Shown here: positions 31,870-40,900 of the stretch, piece after piece
How the letters are laid out: each line of letters starts with the position of its first letter
How positions within the stretch are numbered: the first letter of the stretch is position 1
Source of the DNA: Trileptium ribeirensis
Taxonomy: Eukaryota > Nematoda > Enoplea > Enoplida > Thoracostomopsidae
NCBI GenBank assembly: GCA_030248225.1
Contig: JASANE010028122.1
Location: 1-64,000, forward strand
Length of the DNA stretch: 64,000 nt
Reading direction: 5' to 3'
Program-made: the position numbers and the translations under genes
The notes under the pieces: generated by a model
What the model was told of the DNA's origin: nothing
Database searches by the model: none
Seen by the model: only the letters and a program-made list of their open reading frames with translations

Positions 31870-32457
31870 TTAAAAGAGAATTCTTGGTTGCGGTAAGCAA
31901 TGCCATCCTAGGCCTAAACATTTGTCGGGTACTATAAACGCTGCATTTTCCATTCGTTCTTCCTTTCGGTCTCCTGGATTGGGTTGAAATGGAGTAAATT
32001 CGATTCGTGGATAACGGTACTTCATCGTTTTCACTTTCTCACTGGGAATCGTGAACATGTAGTCCGGTCCTAGCAGTATGTTGCGTTCTTCGTTTGTCAT
32101 CGCTCTCAAAGTTCCAAACTCAATAGGTACATTATTATCAAATTCCACTCGAAATAACTTATGCAAGCGTTCGTCCAGTTCACGTAATCGTCTCGTTCTT
32201 TCCCCATTCACATATTCCACTGAAGTCTCCTGTGTCCAATTAAAGTCCATATCATTGTCATTATTATTATTATCATTTATAACTTCGGGTTCCTCTAACA
32301 AGAACGTGTCAGGCGACGTATTAAATTCTACGGAAGAGACTCGACTAGAGGGCTCTATCTCGGAGCTACAATACAAGTTCAGCAGAGTCGGGTCGACTTC
32401 CGATTCCACATCCCTTGCTTCGTTATTATTGGATTCACCTAAGTTACCCAGAGGCAT
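31870..32457 (-). CDS. Unknown retroelement ORF (195 residues)
   Basis: Starts with ATG at 32457, overlapping the end of an acidic frame. The first 90 residues are acidic and Asn-rich; the rest is more globular, with an arginine/leucine helix (RTRRLRELDERLHKLF), RYPRIEFTPFQPNPG and CLGLGWHC near the end. The TAA at 31870 is followed by coding-like sequence in the same frame, so the protein was probably longer. No family recognised. It lies between the Gag region and Env. Confidence 0.55.
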   Translation of the reverse strand: MPLGNLGESNNNEARDVESEVDPTLLNLYCSSEIEPSSRVSSVEFNTSPDTFLLEEPEVINDNNNNDNDMDFNWTQETSVEYVNGERTRRLRELDERLHKLFRVEFDNNVPIEFGTLRAMTNEERNILLGPDYMFTIPSEKVKTMKYRYPRIEFTPFQPNPGDRKEERMENAAFIVPDKCLGLGWHCLPQPRILF

Positions 32458-33109
32458 ATGCTTGGCACTCCTTCGATAGGATCCTCCGCTTGCACTAAAT
32501 CTTCGCTGGGCTCCATAATTTTAGCAATTTCTTGATCACACTCTTCATCCTCACTAGATTCTTCGCTAACTAGCGATTCTTCACTCTGACTTAATTCCTT
32601 ATTTATATTATTTCCAGCTACTAACTCATCCTCACTGGCTTGACTACTTTCCTTACTTGGTCGTTGGCATTCCCATTTACCTGTCGAGCCCCACTCGTGT
32701 GGCGGCGGCGTACTGTGCTTACGGTAACAGGCTCTATAGGGATCTTGACAATATAACCAAACTTCTTGCTCGTCCTTATTCTCGTCATCCGATTCATCAT
32801 TATTACTATTATTATCATCTTCTGTATTAGGAATCTCAAAATCTGTCCCGATCTGGGCATCAACTTCACTAACCGTTTCATTCTCAATAACTCGCTTAAC
32901 TCAACTCCTTTATCTTCCTTACCTACTTAACCTATTTCAACTAATTCATTAAAATCAACCGCATTATTCTTATTAATATCTTCAACTACTTCACTAACTT
33001 CAACTACATGATTCTCAATACAATCGTCAACAACTCCATTACTGTCAACTACATCACTCAAATCATTAACTTCTATAACTTCAATATTAGGGCACTGCGA
33101 TCGGTCGGG
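32458..33109 (-). pseudogene. Acidic coding region linking the Gag-side ORF to the next ORF
   Basis: After the TAA of the 863-codon ORF the same frame continues (SEVVEDINKNN), hits another TAA near 32925, then shifts near 32890 into a frame rich in D/E/N with a Cys/His patch (YCQDPYRACYRKH) and a Ser/Glu run, ending at the TAG that overlaps the next ORF start. The other-frame ORF at 32621-32887 is a shadow of this. Probably the C-terminal part of a long Gag-like polyprotein. Confidence 0.45.
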
Positions 33110-35701
33110 TTATGAAGACCCAATGCTACAGGCCCGTGCCTGAACAGACCCCAGGCAGGTCGATATATAACTCTGTTTACTCCCAATGATCATGCTCGTT
33201 TCATCGGTGAGGCAGTACGCAACTTGCTCTCTACCTCCACATGGACACGAGAGATCAACCGCAGTTTCCTTAACTAATTTTCGCGAACTCAACGGGTTTA
33301 AATCAGCAACATCAACAGTGGTTTCAACAACATTCACAGCAACAACATTTGAATCAACAACCTCAACAACATCCACTGCATTATCACCAACAACATTTGA
33401 ATCAACAACAGCAACAACATTCACACAACAGTTCGCTTTAACTTCATCAACGGGACCGTCGTTTCGCGCTTCAACGACGGGAGATGCAGACTCACCGAGG
33501 GTGGAAGAGTCAAATTCTATCACCTCATCTACTTCGACGGTGGACGCAAGTGGAACCTCACAGTGTTTCAATCGGTCAAATTCTATCACCCCATCTACTT
33601 CACTCCCATGTCTGGATGGACCCCAGGCAATCATTTCAGCCCCAACGATCACATCCGCTTCTTCAGTCCGAACGGTCGCGAATCGCTCAGTACCTCCACA
33701 TGGACACGGGCGACGAGGGCAGCCCCGGTCAGCATCAAGGAAGGACCCAATGACTGGAGAACCCCTGGTCAGTGAGGGTGGGAAATTCACCTCCTGCCCC
33801 ATAATAATATCCGCCGGTTTTAAACAAACTTCAACAATATCAATCTCATCACTATTCTCTAAAGCGCGCCTAAAGGGGGATACACATGACACATCACATT
33901 CAACAACAGGACGACTGACGTAGCCGTCTGTTTCACACACATTCACACCATACGACTCATGACACGGATATACACAATCCTTATTATTTTGAACGGAACT
34001 AGGACTGATGGCTACCAAACGGGCCCTGTTTTCGGTCGATACAGCCTCCATCATCCCTGGTTCATCCCACTTCTCTACAGGCTTCATGGATACCTCACAC
34101 GGCAGAGCACATGGAGTCTGGGCAGGTTGAACCATAAAATCATTAGTGGCTTCCACGCCTGTATCCTTAACTCTTCTATTATTACTAGCTGAACAACTTA
34201 TATAACTATTGGACCCGGACGCGGCGAGCGTAAACGCCATTGCGCGGTACATCGACGTAGCCGGAATCCGGTCGCTACGAGCGTTACCACCCGCCCTGAC
34301 GACAGTTATGCGAGATACATCGCAGTGGCCAATATTCTCTCTCACTACGCAACATGTGCCAGTCTCAGAGGAGGAATAAAAATTAAAATTATTTTCAGCT
34401 TCATCAACATCAATCATCTCCAAAGAGCTGGGGATCCCGGAAATCCTACAGGAGGTGGTCCCAGGGCGCATACCGGCGTAATCAAACCCACACGGACTTC
34501 TCTCTTCGGCGCCGGCTACCGGAAAATTATCACAGACATTAGAACTACAATTATCTACTATATTCATATTTTCATTTACTATATCTATGCTTTCATTTAC
34601 TACATCCTGACCTATCTCATAACCATTTAAACTACCTACAGAAGGTTCTTTTCCATTTTCGGACGAATTACTACAAATCACCAATATTTCTTCCTTGCTA
34701 TCCTTATCTACCATAATACTATTTTCACTGTTTATAAGTTCGCCCTCATAGTCGTAATATGTCCCTTCACGTCCACCAATGTCCTCGTCCATTGCAACTA
34801 ACTCATCGGTGGTAACATGGTCGGTCGAGTATGACGCCTCGCGACTCCGAGTGTGACACCTAGCATCATCAAATGGAGCAATTACGATCACGTTCACATG
34901 TCGAGCGAACACATCACCACCATCAGTTTCGTCATAATCACTATAGTTGTCCGCAGCGGTCAAATATCCATCACTGTCATACTGTTCGTCAGTTACTGTA
35001 ATTGCGTTTACTTGTCCGGACTGTTCACCAAACCCTAATCTATCCTGGATCATTCCTAATTCTCGGCTCAAGACTTCTAATCTATGATTCGTTGCGGGGC
35101 TAGGATCTCTAGCTCCGTTACAGCGGGTCGCACTACAATTAACCTGGTTACGACGGCGTTGGACATCGCCATTCCACTGGTTGGGTCTTTCTCTCATTTG
35201 ACCGTAATTATTCTGAAACTGTGGTCTATTCGGGGGATAAGCGGGTCCCATTGACGCGCGATCATTACGTGAGCGCGGGAATGCGTTACTTTGCTGCGGG
35301 TAATTGTTAAATGTATTCATTGGTCCGTTCCTAGGATCATCGGAATAACTGCGCGGATTATTGTTCGAACCTTGATATGGTGGATACGGCTGACCATTCA
35401 TGCTAATATTATCGAAGCGGCGTGCACCATTATTAAATTGATTGCTACGATAAGGCTCGTTTGAGCCTCCTGAGCGATTAGGCTGGGCTCCACGCTGTAC
35501 ATAGCTGGAGACATATACATTGACAAGCTGCTGCCTTCGCGCTACAGCACCTGCTGGTTCTGGCGTAGGGTATGCCAATGTCGGGCAATAGCGAGCATAG
35601 TGACCGTTCTGGCCACAACGAAAACAATTTATTAATGGCATCTGCGGACGCGGTGCTACTGGCTGCGAATTATTTGCGTACGGCTGCGCAAGCGCGTTCA
35701 A
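33110..35701 (-). CDS. gag: Gag nucleocapsid zinc knuckle plus very long acidic region
   Basis: 863 codons counted from a TTG; the frame is open up to 35779 and overlaps the capsid ORF by 11 bp, one frame over, with no ATG of its own nearby. A CCHC knuckle C26-x2-C29-x4-H34-x4-C39 binds genomic RNA in such proteins. Next is an N/R/G/Q-rich stretch to about 200, then several hundred acidic, Val/Asn/Ser-rich residues. Cys-rich phrases CPCGG(T/R)E recur, each near an 'ADxIxG'-like phrase (about residues 640-850), suggesting internal repeats. It is much longer than a normal nucleocapsid; the extra part has no recognised function. Confidence 0.75.
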   Translation of the reverse strand: MNALAQPYANNSQPVAPRPQMPLINCFRCGQNGHYARYCPTLAYPTPEPAGAVARRQQLVNVYVSSYVQRGAQPNRSGGSNEPYRSNQFNNGARRFDNISMNGQPYPPYQGSNNNPRSYSDDPRNGPMNTFNNYPQQSNAFPRSRNDRASMGPAYPPNRPQFQNNYGQMRERPNQWNGDVQRRRNQVNCSATRCNGARDPSPATNHRLEVLSRELGMIQDRLGFGEQSGQVNAITVTDEQYDSDGYLTAADNYSDYDETDGGDVFARHVNVIVIAPFDDARCHTRSREASYSTDHVTTDELVAMDEDIGGREGTYYDYEGELINSENSIMVDKDSKEEILVICSNSSENGKEPSVGSLNGYEIGQDVVNESIDIVNENMNIVDNCSSNVCDNFPVAGAEERSPCGFDYAGMRPGTTSCRISGIPSSLEMIDVDEAENNFNFYSSSETGTCCVVRENIGHCDVSRITVVRAGGNARSDRIPATSMYRAMAFTLAASGSNSYISCSASNNRRVKDTGVEATNDFMVQPAQTPCALPCEVSMKPVEKWDEPGMMEAVSTENRARLVAISPSSVQNNKDCVYPCHESYGVNVCETDGYVSRPVVECDVSCVSPFRRALENSDEIDIVEVCLKPADIIMGQEVNFPPSLTRGSPVIGSFLDADRGCPRRPCPCGGTERFATVRTEEADVIVGAEMIAWGPSRHGSEVDGVIEFDRLKHCEVPLASTVEVDEVIEFDSSTLGESASPVVEARNDGPVDEVKANCCVNVVAVVDSNVVGDNAVDVVEVVDSNVVAVNVVETTVDVADLNPLSSRKLVKETAVDLSCPCGGREQVAYCLTDETSMIIGSKQSYISTCLGSVQARACSIGSS

Positions 35702-35768
35702 TTGCTGCGGGGCTCCTGCTCGGCGATCGATTACATCGAGTAATCGGTTTATCGTATCATTATTAGTT

Positions 35769-36518
35769 TTACTTACACACTACTGCGGGGGTGTCCGGTT
35801 CAGGACAATCAGATATCGCATCCTCATATCGCTTAGCAACTTCCAACATATCACGAAAAGTTGTACATTCATGAATTTGGTTCAACACTTGTATACGTAA
35901 CTCTACACGTAATCCTCTCTGAAAAAATTTGTGGAGCAGCGAATCCCTCTGTGGAAGGTCAACATCAGGGAATGCGCGGTCACACAACTTTTCCAATTCT
36001 AAACCATATATAGCGACTGTTTCCTCGGCTCCTTGCTTCCTAGTGCAAAGGCCTACTAGCGACTTCTCTGGGCGGCGCGAAGAAGAAAATAAGAAACGAA
36101 AATTATAAACCAGACCGTCAAATGTTCGGCGTTGAGCTGGGGTCAGGCCTGCATAGGCCTCTCTAGTGGGTCCTCTCAACAGTGCGGGTATACACGTTAA
36201 CTTTTGTTCATCACTCCAATTATTGGCGCTAGCCAATCGATTAAACATTCGAATCCAGTCTTCAAAATCCTGACCTCCAGGTTTTCCTTCAAAGGTCGGC
36301 ATGTCGCGGAGGGGTATTATAGTTGTCGCAGAAGCATGTTTAACAAGGTGGTGCAACAGGGCACCTAAAGTATCTTTCGAGGGATCGGGGAGAGGCGGTA
36401 AATCTTCATTATTACCTCCAGAGTGGGGCGGGTTATGGTTTCTTCCAAATGCGGGGTCATTAGCAGGGTTATTAAAAAGATTATCATCCGGCTCTACATA
36501 TTCTCCGAGATCAGTCAT
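35769..36518 (-). CDS. gag: Gag capsid
   Basis: 249 codons from ATG. A proline/asparagine-rich N-terminus (to about 50) precedes a helical Retrotrans_gag-type domain: FEDWIRMFNRLASANNW (85-101), CIPALLRGPTREAY (109-122), a Y-N-F-x-FLF block (138-144), and KFFQRGL (197-203) before the final helices. This protein builds the particle. Capsid ends at a TAA while the zinc-knuckle ORF continues in the +1 frame, so expression of the full Gag needs frameshifting or splicing, or this copy has an indel. A perfect splice-donor-like GTAAGT lies at 35776-35771. Confidence 0.85.
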   Translation of the reverse strand: MTDLGEYVEPDDNLFNNPANDPAFGRNHNPPHSGGNNEDLPPLPDPSKDTLGALLHHLVKHASATTIIPLRDMPTFEGKPGGQDFEDWIRMFNRLASANNWSDEQKLTCIPALLRGPTREAYAGLTPAQRRTFDGLVYNFRFLFSSSRRPEKSLVGLCTRKQGAEETVAIYGLELEKLCDRAFPDVDLPQRDSLLHKFFQRGLRVELRIQVLNQIHECTTFRDMLEVAKRYEDAISDCPEPDTPAVVCK

Positions 36519-37930
36519 TGGGTATTATGGCAGGTTCGCCATCGAAAGTTATCTATTTCAACTCAAAATTTTGCAGTTTTCTCCTAGTTAATGTCGGATT
36601 CTCGAAAATTCGGGCTTTAATTTCTGAAATTTTGACCTAATTTCGTCACAACTCTTGCCCGTTCACTTGCAATTTACACAAGTATCAATACGTTACAAAA
36701 CAAGAAATATACAGCAACAATTTGAGTATAAACAATAATCTTAAGAGTTTACAATGTCCCAGTACAACGGCGACAGCGTTCTTCTGGTCCACGAGCTGGT
36801 CCACTAGCGTTTGAGGTCGGTACGGTACGGCACACCAGCGGCACGAACGGTATTCCTTGGTTGACGATAACGCTACGGTTGATGTGTTGTTCGACTCGAG
36901 GCGACGGTTGACTGGCAGCGGCTTGTCAATTTCTACGGCACGGCGTTCCCGGCGAATTGATCGACGATGTCGTTCCCGAGGTCGCAATCAATAACGGCGA
37001 CCAATTCCACTTGTTCTAATAGTCCTGCTTTCCGAATACCGACTAGTCCAATAACCTGATTTAGCGCGACCAATTAACCCAATTTAATATTACTAGTAAT
37101 CCAATTACTACGACTAATACAACCAGATATCCCAAATTAATACGGCCAACACCCAATTAATACGACCAGTTAACCCAATTACTACGACCAATTAACCCAA
37201 TTACTACGACCAATTAACCCAATTAATAAAACCAGTTTACCCCTATTAATCCGACCAATTAACCCAATTAATATCACCAAGTTATCCGATTAATACGACC
37301 AGTTCTCAATTATTGTTCCAGGACAGTCGACCACGGCTCGATAAATCGACGAAATCGAGTCCGAATGTAGTAATTGATGGCGGCTCAATAAATAAGCGAA
37401 ATTGAGTCCGAATAGATTATTGACGGCGGCTCAATAAAATGACGAAATTGAGTCCGAATAAATTAGCTGATTAGATTGACGACAGTTCACAATACCGATA
37501 TACTATAATATTTCGATAAATAATTATTACTTGAGTATATGGGTTAATGAGATAAGTGCTTGAAATGATGGTCCCCCTCTTGGGGTCGCTCCTCCGGACC
37601 GAACCTCTCGGCTCATGGTTGAATCGTTCTTTTTCCGCACGGGCGGTTACACACGTACACGGGTACATCCACATATCGGTACAACAACAATTTCAATAAC
37701 AATACGACATAACAGACAATCATTGATACATAACAACACCTACACTCCGATTAGCATCATCCTTGGTCATGCACTTGAACTCTTATAATACTCATATATA
37801 TATACATAGTTCTCCAGAACTGGTCATCTTGTATGTATGCGAGAGGTCACCTTTTTCTCAAAAATTTCCATAAACTACATAAACGAGTAAAATTTTCTCA
37901 ACGCGTATGGTTCGACCGAACAAATTAAGC
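36519..37930 (-). other. 5' leader of the internal region, with tandem repeats
   Basis: Non-coding leader between primer site and gag. About 37060-37310 holds diverged 20-24 bp units around 'CGACCAATTAACCCAATTA'. About 37326-37465 holds three units of about 50 bp with 'GGCTCAATAAA...GAAATTGAGTCCGAAT'. An arginine-rich open frame at 36685-36987 lacks an ATG and is probably chance. Leaders of this kind usually carry packaging signals; none can be pinpointed here. Confidence 0.5.
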
Positions 37931-37948
37931 CTCACGGCGTGGCCCCCA
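37931..37948 (-). promoter_or_regulatory. Candidate primer binding site
   Basis: Four bases inside the 5' LTR the minus strand reads TGGGGGCCACGCCGTGAG. Position and the initial TGG (pairing with tRNA CCA) fit a tRNA primer site. I cannot assign the tRNA. The 12-mer AGTGGGGGCCAC also occurs inside the LTRs next to the conserved palindromic block (for example at about 51441 and 61686, reverse orientation). Confidence 0.5.
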
Positions 37949-37952
37949 CTTA

Positions 37953-40900
37953 TGTAATGTCGACGTGACGCTGCTGCATTACGCACTTCCCAGACGTAAT
38001 GCCCATACGACCCCGGCTATCGTGACTTCAAGGGCGGACCTGATGGGTTCAAATTGCTCGAATTTTCTTTCCCACGCGAGTCAGGCCCAAGAAATGACGG
38101 AGCTTAGCAAGCCGCAGGAGCGCTTCACAGGATGTGTTCTGATCCTGCCGGACGGGTTGCGCACGTAGTCTACGAGGTACTACCTTTGAGGTCCCCTGGG
38201 AGGTTGGCTCCGTCACCTGCTCACAGGCCAAAGAGACCAAACCGCTATTCCCTATCCACGTTCGACCCGGGAAGTGTCAAATTTTGAATGTTTAAGTTTG
38301 ATCGAAAACCGGTTCCCACTTTATCGAAACAACTAGTTTGTTTTATTTAGCCGGAGGCCCAAACTAGGGTCCGACAAATCCCTAGACGTTTAACGTCGGA
38401 TCCGCGTGTGTCTATGTTTCCTATTTTGGGTCCTCAGCGTGAGTTTACAGATTTTTCTGTATGTGGGTTGCACCAGTCGTACCTGTACAACAAGCGTAAT
38501 TAACAAACTTAGTTGTAATCGGCGAGTCAAGCTGAGGTTTGCTTCTTCCATGCGCGTGTCAAACCTGAACGTGGGTCGTCGATTTGGGATGACGGATTTC
38601 AAACCCCTTCAATTCCTATCGCTACTACGGGTCAACAAAACACTTGAACAATTTGGGTTTTCAGTGAGCATTTATTGATGAGTTGCACAAGAACTTATGG
38701 GTACACGGACAGATACATATTGTACGGGCAAATACAATAAGCGTTATGTCACAATTATGGCACGCTAATACACAATGAGCAGAGCTTCAATTGAGGAGGG
38801 TTGCGGAGTCATCGCCTTTTTCACTGAACTCTCATAGCTGGGTCAAATCACGGCATGCACTGTGAAGCCTTATCTCATGACAGCTGTGCTTACATTACTC
38901 ATGAAAAAATAGTGGGTCAAATTAAAATCAGTGCTGGTAGGTGCTACAGTTAGTTATCGATAAAATCAAGGCGCCATCGAACTAACTATTTGCTCGGTAC
39001 TATGTTTGCTAACAGGAAGGGTACTCCGACACAACGATAGATTCAAGTAAGCGAAAGGCGGAAACGAAGCGGGGTATACGGGGTTGAGCGTGCAACGGGA
39101 CGTTTGCGAGACCTCATCTTGCTCATTCGAATCACAAAACTATAGTACATGATAATCAGTTATTTACAGTCGCAGTTAGTAGCGATGAGGTTAGCCTATG
39201 ACAACATAATACAACAACAACACAAGGATACTTATTAATACCATGGCAAGATTGTGGAATGCTCCTCGGTACGACTCCTAAATTCTTTTCTAAAGGTGCG
39301 ACAACGGAACGAACTCAGTTCTGTCCTACTCGCATACATACATACGTATTTAAAATGACCATATAAAATCTGTGATAGAGCATCAAAATGTTCTGACTAA
39401 TTTCGGCTCCTGTGCCCTATCGAATTTCTCTACAAACATAATGGAATTGAGTCCCTAATTGCGGTTAATCCATGATCTAGATCACTACCACAAGACAAAC
39501 ACTTCGAATACATCAGCGTGAGTTATAACTACATAAAAAGGAACGATCGGGCGGATTTATGTTTCGAACAGCTTGCGGGTCCCGGTAGACTGAGGTTGGG
39601 ACCGAATTTTGAGCTTTTCCTAATACAAGTTTTGTTCAATTCACTATGCGGGTTGTACCTAGGATTGTAATTGGAACGAGTAATAATAGTGGTGAGGCCT
39701 CGTAGGCCATCGGCATTACTCTGATGGTACGAAAACCTACGTTGTTTTGGCTTGAAAAACGTTCAAAAACGAGCTCTATTTAACTGTTATATCGAGCCAT
39801 TTTTGCTCGACGAAGCGAGGCAGTAAACGGAGGCCCCGGTTGTCAGGACAACCGTAGTAAATTTTCTAGCTCAATCCTACCCGATTTATCTCCTTAAATT
39901 GTTCGGTTCGCAATTTTCGAGCTAAATTTTGAGCACAGTTCGACTGGGTCTGGGGGGAGTCTTTTGACTTCCAATACCTCCTCGATTTGGCGGTGTTTTT
40001 CAGTGCAATTTTGCATGGGGACTGGACTCGACCTTACATATCGATTTTCTAGGACCGGGTCAACGGTCCTCACAAAAATGGTCCGTCGGGCCAAGGCCCG
40101 ATAGACTCGATGTCGCATTTAGCGACTTCGATAACCTTGAAATTTAAAATGTTTTCATTGGTGGTGAAATTTATCAACACTGGGGAAGATAATATTTTCC
40201 CTTGCCTAACCAAAGTATGTGGAAAAGCAAGACCAAAACAGACTTGCGAAAATAGACTAATTTGTGAAGTTTGAACAGCTATTCGAACGACGATTGTGCG
40301 GTTCGGGTCTGAACTGCCTATAACTTTTGAACGGGCCACGGCTTTGCCGGGCTCAATAGCTTAAACGGAAGGCCTAAAGGGCCTCTATATATACGAGAAA
40401 GATCATTAAAATTCCTGGAATAAGTATAAAGTTATTAGCGTGTAAAGTTCGGGTAAGGGCGGATCCCTGTCGGGCCGTCGCGTTTGTGATTCCAGCATAA
40501 TAAAGTTGAATTTTGTGATGATATCTAAAAGTAAACATGCTTACGAAGAAACCGCGAAAGTTTGAATAGCGGACATCCCTACGAAGAAACAGCGAAAGTT
40601 TCAGCAAAATTCCTGGAGAGGATCTTGAAATATTTTGATTTTAATCTGGATTTTACATTCTTGGTGGGGTGAGGCCTCTTCGAGGTCGTCGGGTTTAGGG
40701 TTCCGACTCGAAACTGACATGTTTTAGAATCCTGTTTGTTGATAGACAGTACTATGAAGAAACTGTCAAAGTTTCAGCGAAGTTCAAGGAGTAAGTCCTA
40801 AGATATCTAGATTTTCATATTTTGGTGGGAACGTACCCCTTTAGGATCGTCGGGTTTATGGATCCGACTTGATATCTGAACATTTTAAGCACTAGATCAC

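Noticed and set aside
18190..33109. Reassigned stop codon (non-standard genetic code)
   Set aside because: TAA, TAG and TGA all interrupt recognisable domains, and the TBL1 exons contain no such codon, so decay is simpler.
33186..33923. 245-codon plus-strand frame opposite the Gag-side ORF
   Set aside because: It is antisense to the coding strand and is a composition shadow of its S/T/V-rich codons.
36685..36987. Arginine-rich leader ORF upstream of gag
   Set aside because: It has no ATG, no recognisable motif beyond basic composition, and lies in a leader with simple repeats.
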